This document shows, piece by piece, positions 14,972 to 23,541 of a stretch of 45,754 nucleotides of DNA. The stretch is from Treponema primitia ZAS-1 (GTDB lineage Bacteria > Spirochaetota > Spirochaetia > Treponematales > Breznakiellaceae), in contig NZ_AEEA01000055.1 of NCBI RefSeq assembly GCF_000297095.1, positions 1 through 45,754 on the forward strand, given 5' to 3'. The notes below the pieces were generated by a model. It was not told the origin of the DNA. It did not search any database and was given only the letters and a program-made list of their open reading frames with translations. A program made the position numbers and the translations under genes. Numbering within the stretch: position 1 is the first letter of the stretch; every line of letters begins with the position of its first letter.

Positions 14972-17059
14972 ATGAGTTATACCACGGATCTTATCAAAAA
15001 TGTCACCATAGCCGGCCATGGTGGGACCGGTAAAACAACCCTTTTTGAACGGCTTCTCTTTGCCGGTAACGCACTGCCTAAGCCCGAAACCGTCGAATCC
15101 GGAAAGACCGTGGGGGACTCCAGCCCGGAAGAAATTGAACGAAAGATATCCATCCATGCCGCATTGGCCCATATTGATCGGAATGGTAAGAAAATCAATA
15201 TTTTTGATACCCCCGGATCTTCGGATTTTATCGGGGACGTGATCCTCACTTTCCGCGCCTCGGAATTTGCCGTTCTGACCGTAGATGGCCGTTCCGGTGT
15301 CCAGATTGAGACGGTCAAGCTTTGGCGCAATCTGGAGGGCCGCAAAAAGCCTCGGGGTTTCTATATTACCAAGTTGGACGAAGAGCGGGCCGATTTTAAC
15401 AAGGTCCTGATTGATATAAAAGAAAAATTCAAGGTTGATCCGGTACCTTTAAGCCTGCCCATGGGTGCAGGCCCCGCCTTTACCGGGGTTATCGACGTAT
15501 TGCATGAAAAGGCCTGGTTTATTGACCAGGGTGGGGGTTTAGAAAAAGAGGGGGCCATCCCCGCTGAGTTTAAGGAAGCCGTCGCTGCCGCCCGGGAACG
15601 GCTTATTGAAGCCGCCGCTGAGGGGGATGACAACCTAATGGAGCATTATATCAATAAGGGCGCCCTGGAAGCGGAGGAAATTTACAAGGGACTTATCGAG
15701 GCCCTGGCGGATCATAAGATAATTCCCGCCTTTGCCGGGTCGGCTCTTAAAAATTCCGGCCTTGTGCCCTTCCTGGATTTTCTCGCCGAAGTCAGTCCCA
15801 CCCCCAATACTGCCAAGGATTTGGTTCTGGATGGAGAAGGAAATCAAAAAGAAATACCTATCGATTCGGATAAACCCCTTTCCGCCCTGGTTATTAAGAC
15901 CACCTACGACCAGTTTTCGGGCAAACTGTCCTGGATCAAGGTTATTACGGGCAAGCTGGCCGCCGAATCGGAGGCCTATAATGTTTCGGAAAACAAAAAA
16001 GAGCGGATAGGCAAATTATATACCTGTGTAGGAAAAAAACTGGAGGAGGTGAAGGAATTTTTCGCCGGAGATGTGGGGATCGTATCTAAATCACCGACCC
16101 TCAGAACGAATGATACCATCAGCGCCGTCGATTCGGCGTTCAAGTTTCTGTCCCTGCGGCTTCCCGAACCGGTCCATTCGGTGGCGGTTAATGCGGCGGC
16201 TAAAAAAGATGACGATAAGCTTGGGGAATTCCTCGTCCGGGCGGCGGATGAAGACCATACGTTCCGCTATCAGTTTAATGTGGAAACTAAGGAGACGGTA
16301 ATCTCCGGTATGGGCGAGCTCCAGGTGAATATTATTTTAGACAAGATAAAGCAAAATCAGAAGATAGAAGTGGAAACCCACATTCCCCGGGTAGCCTACC
16401 GGGAAACCATTACCAAAAAGTCCAACGCCGAATATACCCACAAAAAGCAAACCGGCGGCCATGGCCAGTACGGTAAGGTACTGCTGGAAATTGCCCCCCT
16501 CAAGCGGGGTGAAAATTATCAGTTTGTTAACGCCATCTTTGGCGGATCCATCCCAAAGAACTATATCCCCGGAGTTGAGAAGGGGGTCGTGGAGGGGATG
16601 GCTGCGGGTACCATGGCGGGCTATCCCGTGGTGGACGTGGAAGTTAAGATTGTTGATGGTAAATACCACCCCGTAGATTCTTCGGAATTGGCCTTTAAAC
16701 TCGCCGCCCGGAACGCCTTTCGGGAAGCCATGCGCCAGGCCGCCCCTACCCTGCTGGAACCCGTGAATAACCTTACGGTCTTTGTGGAAGATAAATATCT
16801 GGGGGATGTTATGTCCGATCTTTCGAGTAAACGGGGGAAGATCCTCGGACAGGATTCACTGGGCGGCGGTATCGAAGAGATCCGCGCCCAGGTTCCCCTG
16901 GCGGAACTGTTGCGCTACTCCATAGACCTGCGCTCCATCACCAGCGGCACCGGCTCCTTCAGCGTGGGGTTTGACCACTACGCGCCCATATCAGGCCGTA
17001 TCGCCGAAGATGTGATCAAAGCATCGGAGGCCTTCAGGGTGAAGGAAGAGGAGGAGTAA
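14972..17059 (+). CDS. Elongation factor G-like protein (EF-G2-type paralogue)
   Basis: A 695-residue translational GTPase with EF-G architecture: G domain, domain II, then 'KQTGGHGQYGKV' in domain IV and the C-terminal 'GHGxxG...SGTGSFSVGFDHY' region. The GTPase motifs deviate from canonical EF-G. The P-loop is 'GHGGTGKTT' (residues 15-23) instead of AHIDAGKTT, and G3 is 'DTPGSSDF' (79-86), so the catalytic His of DTPGH is Ser. G4 is 'TKLD' (133-136) rather than NKxD. These are hallmarks of the EF-G2-like branch, whose role differs from the main translocase and is poorly known. It has a clear AAGGAG ribosome site and converges with the citrate synthase gene. Confidence 0.88.
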   Translation: MSYTTDLIKNVTIAGHGGTGKTTLFERLLFAGNALPKPETVESGKTVGDSSPEEIERKISIHAALAHIDRNGKKINIFDTPGSSDFIGDVILTFRASEFAVLTVDGRSGVQIETVKLWRNLEGRKKPRGFYITKLDEERADFNKVLIDIKEKFKVDPVPLSLPMGAGPAFTGVIDVLHEKAWFIDQGGGLEKEGAIPAEFKEAVAAARERLIEAAAEGDDNLMEHYINKGALEAEEIYKGLIEALADHKIIPAFAGSALKNSGLVPFLDFLAEVSPTPNTAKDLVLDGEGNQKEIPIDSDKPLSALVIKTTYDQFSGKLSWIKVITGKLAAESEAYNVSENKKERIGKLYTCVGKKLEEVKEFFAGDVGIVSKSPTLRTNDTISAVDSAFKFLSLRLPEPVHSVAVNAAAKKDDDKLGEFLVRAADEDHTFRYQFNVETKETVISGMGELQVNIILDKIKQNQKIEVETHIPRVAYRETITKKSNAEYTHKKQTGGHGQYGKVLLEIAPLKRGENYQFVNAIFGGSIPKNYIPGVEKGVVEGMAAGTMAGYPVVDVEVKIVDGKYHPVDSSELAFKLAARNAFREAMRQAAPTLLEPVNNLTVFVEDKYLGDVMSDLSSKRGKILGQDSLGGGIEEIRAQVPLAELLRYSIDLRSITSGTGSFSVGFDHYAPISGRIAEDVIKASEAFRVKEEEE

Positions 17060-17068
17060 AAACCCCTA

Positions 17069-18412
17069 CTACCCTTTCCGCCCGGAGATAGGCGCATAGC
17101 CAAGACGTTTCTGAACGCACTTATAGGCTGGCCGTATTATCTTGCCGCCGGATACTATTTCCTCCATGCGGTGGGCGCACCAGCCTGCCACACGGCTTAC
17201 CGCGAAGATAGGAGTATAGAGTTCTTCCGGTATGCCCAACATGCCGTACACAAAGCCGGAATAGAAGTCCACATTGGGGCAAATTTCCTTATCCGAGCCT
17301 TTTACTTTCTTAAAAACATCGGGGACGATCCTTTCGATAAGGCGATATAGGTTAAATTCATCGATGAGGTTCTTTTCTTCCGCCAGAATAGCGGCCTTAT
17401 TCCGCAGAAGCACCGCCCGGGGATCTGAAATAGTATAAACCGCATGGCCTATACCATAGATCAATCCGGTGTGATCATAGGCTTCTCCCCGGAGTACATC
17501 CCCCAGATAGTCCGCCACTTCCCCAACATTGTCCCAGTGCTTAACATGTTTCTTTAAATCGTCCATCATTCGGATGACCTTAATATTGGCCCCGCCGTGC
17601 TTAAAGCCCTTAAGGGAATTTATCCCCGTAGTTAGCGCAGCATAGGTATCGGTATCTGCGGAAGAAACCAGGTGTACCGCAAAGGTAGAGTTATTTCCCC
17701 CGCCATGCTCGGCATGGAGGATCAAGGCCAGATCCAGGATCTCCGCTTCCAACTTGGTAAATTGCTGATCCGGCCGGATCAGGGAAAGGACGCTTTCTGC
17801 GGTGGAGCAGGAAGACGCCGGCAGATGGATGATCAGGCTTTCGTGATCGTAGTAATGTTTTTTAGCCATATAGGAATAGGCTACAATGGTTGGAAACCGG
17901 GCTATGAGTTCAATACATTGGCGGAGCACATTTTCAGGGGACAGATTTTCCGGATCATCATCCCAGGAATAGAGGGTTAATACAGAACGGCTAAGCTTAT
18001 TCATAATGTCCCGAGAAGGGGCCTTCATGATACTGTCTTCAGCAAAATTCGCCGGCAGGGCCCGCTTATCCCCAAGGAGGGTACTGAAATTAGCCAGCTG
18101 CTCTTTGTTGGGAAGTATTCCGAACATGAGGAGGTAGACCGTCTCCTCAAAGCCGAAGCGCCCTTCGGCAGCGGCATTGGAGACCAGTTCCTCCACATCA
18201 ATGCCCCGGTAAAAGAGCTTGCCGGCCACGGGGATCTTTTCCCCCTCATCCAGAATATAGCCATGGACATCCCCTATCCTGGTAAGCCCTACCAATACCC
18301 CGGTTCCATCGGCATTGCGAAGTCCCCGTTTTACGTTAAACCGTGTGTACAGCTCGGAATCGATATAATCATTTCCGGTTATTTCAGAGAGATATTCCTT
18401 GATGCTTGACAT
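17069..18412 (-). CDS. gltA: Citrate synthase family protein
   Basis: A 447-residue citrate/2-methylcitrate synthase that condenses acetyl-CoA with oxaloacetate. Active-site regions are 'LHAEHGGGNNST' (first catalytic His), 'GIGHAVYTISDPRA' (second His) and 'CPNVDFYSGF' (catalytic Asp), with 'VSRVAGWCAHRME' near the C-terminus. The ATG at 18412 is preferred because GGAGG lies 5 nt upstream; an ATG at 18424 would put that box inside the gene. It is somewhat longer than typical Gram-positive forms, with an N-terminal extension. No other Krebs-cycle gene is nearby, so a role in glutamate biosynthesis is as likely as a full cycle. Confidence 0.9.
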   Translation of the reverse strand: MSSIKEYLSEITGNDYIDSELYTRFNVKRGLRNADGTGVLVGLTRIGDVHGYILDEGEKIPVAGKLFYRGIDVEELVSNAAAEGRFGFEETVYLLMFGILPNKEQLANFSTLLGDKRALPANFAEDSIMKAPSRDIMNKLSRSVLTLYSWDDDPENLSPENVLRQCIELIARFPTIVAYSYMAKKHYYDHESLIIHLPASSCSTAESVLSLIRPDQQFTKLEAEILDLALILHAEHGGGNNSTFAVHLVSSADTDTYAALTTGINSLKGFKHGGANIKVIRMMDDLKKHVKHWDNVGEVADYLGDVLRGEAYDHTGLIYGIGHAVYTISDPRAVLLRNKAAILAEEKNLIDEFNLYRLIERIVPDVFKKVKGSDKEICPNVDFYSGFVYGMLGIPEELYTPIFAVSRVAGWCAHRMEEIVSGGKIIRPAYKCVQKRLGYAPISGRKG

Positions 18413-18440
18413 CAGAGCCTCCACGCATATTTATGCAAGA

Positions 18441-18469
18441 ATTATAGTAGACTTGGAATCTTTATACAA
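18441..18469 (-). promoter_or_regulatory. Promoter of the citrate synthase gene
   Basis: A perfect TATAAT on the minus strand (18441-18446) has TTGTAT 17 nt upstream (18464-18469). The predicted start near 18434 leaves a leader of about 20 nt holding GGAGG. Confidence 0.55.
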
Positions 18470-18472
18470 TAG

Positions 18473-21286
18473 TTAGGATCTTTTTTTACCCAGGTATAGC
18501 CGCAGTTTTGCCAGAACTTCCTCAAAATCCAGTGGTTTCCCGACATGATCGTTCATACCCACCGCAAGACATTTCTCAATATCCTCTCTAAACACATTGG
18601 CGGTCATGGCAACGATGGGGATGGTATCAGCATTGGGAAGGCCGGAAGCACGAATTTTTCTGGTAGCCTCGTACCCGTCCATTTCAGGCATCTGGACATC
18701 CATCAAAATGATATCATACTTCGCCGGATCCCCGGAGAATATCCGCAGCGCCTCAGCACCATTCCCGGCGCAGTCTATCATAATGGATGTAGGTTCCAAA
18801 AGAGCGATCACGATCTCCTGGTTTATCTCCACGTCCTCCGCAAGAAGGATATGGCGGCCGCTAAAATCATCCGCTACCGTTTTTTCAGATTCCGATGCTG
18901 CAACAATAGTATTTTTTCCCAAACACTGGTTGATGATATCCGCCAGGGCGGAAGGAAACAGGGGTTTTGGAAGGAACTTGGCAACCCCGGCTTTTTTCGC
19001 ATCATCCTCAATGGTGTTCCATTCTGTTGCGGAAATCATTATTACTACGGATTTTGAGAGAACGGCATCCTGTTGATTCTGCACAGCGGCTTTTTCGTTA
19101 ATCCAACGGGAAAGTTCGATGCCGTCCATGCCGGGCATTTTCCAGTCAACAAAATACATATCGTAGGGGCCGTTCTTTTCGATACGGGCAATTGCATCTT
19201 CCCCGGAGGCGGCGGTCTCACAGTTAAAGCCCAGTCTTTCTGCGAGTTCCAAAAAATAGGCCCTAATATCCTCGGAGTCATCCACCGCAAGGACCCGCAG
19301 GTTTTTCCAGTTTATTCCGGGACTGAGAAGGCTCTCCTCCGGATGATCCGGCCCCAACTCAAGCTTCACCGTAAAGATAAAGGATGCGCCCTTTCCCAGT
19401 TCCGACTCAATCCAGATCGTACCGCCCATCATCTCCACGATACGCTTCGAAATGGCCAGTCCCAGGCCGGTCCCGCCGAATTTGCGGGAGGTACCGGTTT
19501 CGGCCTGTTCAAAGGACGAGAAAAGCCGGGACTGCTGTTCCTGGCTTATCCCGATACCGGAGTCGGTAACGCTGATGCGGATGGTATAAATGATACCCTC
19601 TTTTTTTTCTAGCTGTGTATCCAGCTTAATAGTACCTAATTCGGGGGTAAACTTTACGGCGTTTGAAAGCAGATTTGTTATCACCTGGGCAAGGCGCTGA
19701 TCATCCCCATAAAATGACCGGGGAATATTTTTATCAAAATGAACCGTTAAAATCTGGCTTTTTTCTTCCACCCGGAAATTAATTACATTCACTACTTTTT
19801 GTAACAGCTTTTCAAAGACAAATTCATCCGGGGAAAGATCAAATTTATTAGCCTCAATTTTTGACATATCCAGAATATCGTTGATGACCCCTAATAAATG
19901 GGTGGACGCTTCGCTGATCTTATTCAGACAGTATTCTTTTTTCTCATAATCAGAAGATGATTTGGCAATAGATGTCATACCGATGATGGCGTTCATGGGG
20001 GTACGGATCTCGTGGCTCATGTTTGCCAGGAAATCGGTCTTGGCTTTGCTGGCCTTTTCCGCCTGTTCCAGAGCGGCGTCCCGTTCCCGTTCCCGGCGGT
20101 CCCTGCCTACACTGCCGGCAATAACGCTGCATACGGTGTGAACAAGCTGTTTATCACCCTCGCTCCAGACCCGCTCCGCCAAACATTCCTCTACGCTCAG
20201 CACCGCCCAGTACCGGCCGTCCACATAGAGGGGAACCATGATAAAGGATTTAACCGCAACCTTTTCCATGACCTCGAAGCGTGGATCCGCACGAATACTA
20301 TTACAGGCAATCATAGGAACAGAACCATCGGCCGGCTGCTGCCGGGGGAAACTATTGATGATTTCATTGAGCCCCTCCGTATCGGGGGCAGTGACAATAT
20401 CATCGGTAGCGCACCAGACATAGGCGGCATGGCTTATCTCCGAATCCGGTTCAGCCACCCCCACCAGCATCCTGGTAACATCCAAAAATTCGCCGGTAAT
20501 CCTTAAGGCTTCGTTAATAAGCCCGGCGGTATCCACATTGGTAGAGATAAAATGCCGCGCCAGGTCCGTCATCAGCACCTGCTGCCTGAACTGCTTGGAA
20601 GATTCCTGTTCCTTCTTTTTATAAACGGAAAGACTAATAAATCCGGCGGTAATGAGAAAGGCCAGGGAAATCAACAGTAAAGCTGAGAGGGCTACACTGT
20701 GGATCGTGGTTTTCAAGAGCCGTTCATCGGGGATGTCCACCCCTGCAATACCGATTACCTCTCCATTTTTATCAAATATGGGAGAAAATGCCGAAAGAAG
20801 CCCGCCATACCCAATGGAATAATCCCCCAATGGGGTGGTAACCGTGACACCTTCCTGATATGCCCGCAAAATCATGGGCTCCATTTCCAGAGCTTCGGAA
20901 TTGAGGTTATAGGCCTCTTCAGTCTCATCATTGTCCACAATGGGCTGCGTCATATTATCTTCAGTTATCCGATAAAAATAGACAAAAAGTATATTGGTTT
21001 CTTCCCCATACCGAATGAGCCGCTGGCGGACATCGGCATAGAGGGGTTTTTCCATATCGGCGGGAACCACCAGCTCCGCCAATTCTTCCGGACTGATTAA
21101 TTTGGCGGCTTCGCGGCCGGTGGCCATAAGCCGTTCTTCAATGGTATCCCGCAGATAGGACGAAAGTGAACTGATTAAAACACTTGCGTAGATAGAAATT
21201 ATCAAAACTAAAAAGGCCGCTACGGAAAAAAGAATTACCGCAGTATTTCCATAAAATATTTTTTTCAGCCTTTTTAGTTGAATCAT
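18473..21286 (-). CDS. Hybrid sensor histidine kinase (periplasmic sensor, GAF, HisKA, HATPase, two REC)
   Basis: A 937-residue membrane kinase. Two hydrophobic segments (about residues 14-40 and 195-220) enclose a periplasmic domain of about 155 residues of Cache-like size. A GAF-like domain follows (about 235-400), then HisKA with the phosphorylated His at H425 ('NMSHEIRTPMNAIIGM'). The HATPase has an N box ('ITNLLSNAVKFTPE') and G boxes ('DSGIGIS', 'GGTGLGLAI'). Two receiver domains carry phospho-acceptor D714 ('FVDWKMPGMDG') and D863 ('LMDVQMPEMDG'). There is no Hpt domain, so phosphate must leave via a separate Hpt protein; one is encoded at 24841. The ligand is unknown. It lies 27 nt below tpiA. 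Confidence 0.93.
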   Translation of the reverse strand: MIQLKRLKKIFYGNTAVILFSVAAFLVLIISIYASVLISSLSSYLRDTIEERLMATGREAAKLISPEELAELVVPADMEKPLYADVRQRLIRYGEETNILFVYFYRITEDNMTQPIVDNDETEEAYNLNSEALEMEPMILRAYQEGVTVTTPLGDYSIGYGGLLSAFSPIFDKNGEVIGIAGVDIPDERLLKTTIHSVALSALLLISLAFLITAGFISLSVYKKKEQESSKQFRQQVLMTDLARHFISTNVDTAGLINEALRITGEFLDVTRMLVGVAEPDSEISHAAYVWCATDDIVTAPDTEGLNEIINSFPRQQPADGSVPMIACNSIRADPRFEVMEKVAVKSFIMVPLYVDGRYWAVLSVEECLAERVWSEGDKQLVHTVCSVIAGSVGRDRRERERDAALEQAEKASKAKTDFLANMSHEIRTPMNAIIGMTSIAKSSSDYEKKEYCLNKISEASTHLLGVINDILDMSKIEANKFDLSPDEFVFEKLLQKVVNVINFRVEEKSQILTVHFDKNIPRSFYGDDQRLAQVITNLLSNAVKFTPELGTIKLDTQLEKKEGIIYTIRISVTDSGIGISQEQQSRLFSSFEQAETGTSRKFGGTGLGLAISKRIVEMMGGTIWIESELGKGASFIFTVKLELGPDHPEESLLSPGINWKNLRVLAVDDSEDIRAYFLELAERLGFNCETAASGEDAIARIEKNGPYDMYFVDWKMPGMDGIELSRWINEKAAVQNQQDAVLSKSVVIMISATEWNTIEDDAKKAGVAKFLPKPLFPSALADIINQCLGKNTIVAASESEKTVADDFSGRHILLAEDVEINQEIVIALLEPTSIMIDCAGNGAEALRIFSGDPAKYDIILMDVQMPEMDGYEATRKIRASGLPNADTIPIVAMTANVFREDIEKCLAVGMNDHVGKPLDFEEVLAKLRLYLGKKRS

Positions 21287-21313
21287 AACACCATCTTAAA
21301 TATCAAAATTGGC

Positions 21314-22066
21314 TCAGCTGAATTTTGCTATGGGTACGAAGCTATCCGCCTTAAGGGCAGCCCCGCCAACCAATGCGCCATCAATATTTTCTTTGGCCAT
21401 AAGCTGTGCGGCATTATCAGCCTTAACCGATCCGCCGTACTGGATAATGATCTTCTGGGCTTCCGCTTCCCCGTACAATTTTCCTACCACCTTGCGGATA
21501 TACGCATGGATAGCGTCGGCGTCCTCCGGGGTGGCGGTCTTGCCGGTCCCGATGGCCCACACCGGTTCATAGGCGATAACGATACTGGAAAGATCCTTTG
21601 CGCCTACGCCCTCAAGCCCCTTGACGGTCTGGGTCTCGCATACCGCTTCCGCCTTGCCCGCTTCCCGTTCCGAAAGGAGTTCCCCTACGCAGAGGATCAC
21701 CTCAAGGCCGTGCTGCAGGGCCAGCTTTACCTTTTTATTTATCAGGGCGTCATCTTCTTTGTAGACATGCCGCCTTTCACTGTGTCCCAGGATCACCGTC
21801 TGGACACCCAGGTCCTTCAGCTGCAGCACCGAAACTTCCCCCGTATGGGCGCCCTGTTCCTCGGCGGCCATGTTCTGGGCGCCTAAACGGATATTGCTGC
21901 CCTTCACAATTGCTGCCACGGTTTCAATGCTGGTAAAGGTCGGGGCTACCAGGTACTTGTGCTTACCGTCCTTAAGCTGCGACACCAGAGCCTTTGCAAG
22001 CTCCGCCGCCTCCGCCCGTGTTTTATGCATCTTCCAATTTCCTGCAATGTAGTAAGTTCTGCTCAT
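21314..22066 (-). CDS. tpiA: Triosephosphate isomerase
   Basis: A 250-residue TIM-barrel enzyme interconverting dihydroxyacetone-P and glyceraldehyde-3-P. Conserved pieces are 'AGNWKMHK' (active-site Asn and Lys), 'ILGHSERRH' (catalytic His), 'AYEPVWAIGTGK' (catalytic Glu and flexible loop) and 'IQYGGSVKADN' (phosphate binding). The ATG at 22066 has AAGGAG 8 nt upstream. It follows pgk on the same strand, separated by a palindromic repeat, and forms a glycolytic group with pgk and gap. Confidence 0.97.
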   Translation of the reverse strand: MSRTYYIAGNWKMHKTRAEAAELAKALVSQLKDGKHKYLVAPTFTSIETVAAIVKGSNIRLGAQNMAAEEQGAHTGEVSVLQLKDLGVQTVILGHSERRHVYKEDDALINKKVKLALQHGLEVILCVGELLSEREAGKAEAVCETQTVKGLEGVGAKDLSSIVIAYEPVWAIGTGKTATPEDADAIHAYIRKVVGKLYGEAEAQKIIIQYGGSVKADNAAQLMAKENIDGALVGGAALKADSFVPIAKFS

Positions 22067-22092
22067 AAAAATACTCCTTATAAATAATTTTT

Positions 22093-22156
22093 AACCGCGA
22101 AGGACACAAAGGTTGTTATTAATAGTAATTTCTTATCTTTTGTGTCCTTCGTGGTT
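22093..22156. repeat. Palindromic intergenic repeat between tpiA and pgk
   Basis: Two 20-nt arms (22093-22112 and 22137-22156) are inverted copies matching at 18 of 20 positions, with core AACCNCGAAGGACACAAA. The loop is 24 nt and AT-rich. There is no trailing U run in either direction, so it is not a classical terminator. The inner orientation places one arm 26 nt before the tpiA start. Related single or partial copies occur at 23467-23486 and 37838-37880. Confidence 0.85.
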
Positions 22157-22176
22157 TCTATATCTTCCCTCTTTTC

Positions 22177-23439
22177 TTACCCGCGGGTTACTTCGATGCC
22201 GGGCAGCTTTTTACCTTCCAGTAATTCCAGTGAAGCTCCGCCGCCGGTGGAAACGTGGCTCATCTTGTCGGCGAGGCCAAACTTGTTTACCGCAGCTACG
22301 GAATCTCCGCCGCCTACTACGGTTATAGCTCCCCGGCCGGTAGCTTCCGCTACGAGCTTAGCCACCGATTCGGTACCCTTGGCAAAGGCGTCGAACTCAA
22401 AGACCCCAACCGGGCCGTTCCATACTATGGTTTTAGCCTTGGCAAGCACGTCCTTGTATTTAGCTACCGTCTTGGGACCTACATCCAGGCCCATAAGATT
22501 ATCCGGGAGATCCAGGCTGTCCACCGCTATCGGTTTGGCAGCGGGGTCAAAGGTTTCGGCTGCCACATGATCCACCGGAAGGACAATGTCGGCGCCGATT
22601 TTTTGCGCAGACGCAAGGATCTGCTTTGCGGTATCCAGCTGTTCATCTTCAATTAAAGATTTGCCCACCTTATGGCCCTGGGCCTTAAGAAACGTGTAGG
22701 CCATGCCGCCGCCAATCACCAGTGCGCTGGCGTTCTTCAAAAGACTTTCTAAAACTGCAATCTTGGAGGAAACCTTGGCGCCGCCGATGATGGCCACCAG
22801 AGGTTTCTGGGGACTGGTAACAATGGGCTCCAGGTAGTTAACCTCTTTTTCCATAAGAAAACCCGCCACTGAAATAGGCACGAACTTGGCGATAGATGCG
22901 GTAGAGGCGTGATCCCGGTGGGCGGTACCGAAAGCATCGTTCACAAAAATATCCCCGTAGGAAGCCAGCTCCTTGGCCAGCTTATCCCGGTCCGCCGCTT
23001 CCTTGGATGTCTCTTCCTTGTGGAACCGGGTGTTTTCCAGCATGATCACCGTTCCCGCGGGCTGCCCATCGATGAAGGCTTTTTTTCCATAGTCCGAATC
23101 TTCCCCGGCAAAGACAACCTTTTTGCCCAGCTTCTTTTCCAGATAGGCGGCTACCGGCGCTATCCGGTGCTTACCCTTAATATAGGCGGCCTCGTCAAAG
23201 GTCTTACCGTCTTTTTCCGCCTTTTCCTTAGCCTTTTTAGCATCCTTGGAAGGGTCTCCCAGGTGGCTCATTAGGGTCAGCGTCTTAACCCCCTGGTCCA
23301 GGATATATTTGATCGTGGGAATAGCTGCGGTGATACGGGTATCGTCCTGGACAACGCCGTCTTTCATGGGGACATTGAAGTCCACCCGCATGATAACCCG
23401 CTTGCCCTTAAGATCTACATCTTTTACCGTTTTAATCAT
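22177..23439 (-). CDS. pgk: Phosphoglycerate kinase
   Basis: A 420-residue kinase that transfers phosphate from 1,3-bisphosphoglycerate to ADP. Recognisable parts are 'KRVIMRVDFNVPM' (substrate Arg and Asp region), 'TLMSHLGDPS', 'LENTRFHKEE', 'AIIGGAKVSSKIAV', 'NGPVGVFE' and 'GGGDSVAAV' (nucleotide binding). It is slightly longer than usual because of a Lys-rich insert near residues 68-95. The ATG at 23439 has AGGAG 7 nt upstream. It lies between gap (with an intervening terminator) and tpiA. Confidence 0.97.
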   Translation of the reverse strand: MIKTVKDVDLKGKRVIMRVDFNVPMKDGVVQDDTRITAAIPTIKYILDQGVKTLTLMSHLGDPSKDAKKAKEKAEKDGKTFDEAAYIKGKHRIAPVAAYLEKKLGKKVVFAGEDSDYGKKAFIDGQPAGTVIMLENTRFHKEETSKEAADRDKLAKELASYGDIFVNDAFGTAHRDHASTASIAKFVPISVAGFLMEKEVNYLEPIVTSPQKPLVAIIGGAKVSSKIAVLESLLKNASALVIGGGMAYTFLKAQGHKVGKSLIEDEQLDTAKQILASAQKIGADIVLPVDHVAAETFDPAAKPIAVDSLDLPDNLMGLDVGPKTVAKYKDVLAKAKTIVWNGPVGVFEFDAFAKGTESVAKLVAEATGRGAITVVGGGDSVAAVNKFGLADKMSHVSTGGGASLELLEGKKLPGIEVTRG

Positions 23440-23466
23440 TTATAAGCTCCTATATAGAATTAATTT

Positions 23467-23486
23467 AACCACAGAGGACACAAAAG
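23467..23486 (-). repeat. Single arm of the intergenic repeat, upstream of pgk
   Basis: The 20-nt sequence AACCACAGAGGACACAAAAG (plus strand) matches the arms of the repeat at 22093-22156 and lies 27 nt before the pgk start, almost the same distance as the copy before tpiA. It abuts the U-run side of the gap terminator. Confidence 0.75.
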
Positions 23487-23519
23487 TAAAAAGGCCCCGC
23501 CCGCTGCGGGTCGGAGCCT
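23484..23519 (-). terminator. Intrinsic terminator after gap
   Basis: Read on the minus strand, a GC-rich hairpin (23492-23519, stem AGGCTCCG.CCCGC with GCGGG.CGGGGCCT, one bulge) is followed by TTTTTACTTTT. It lies 22 nt after the gap stop codon. Confidence 0.8.
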
Positions 23520-23541
23520 CCAAATTCCTGCTTCTTTAGCC

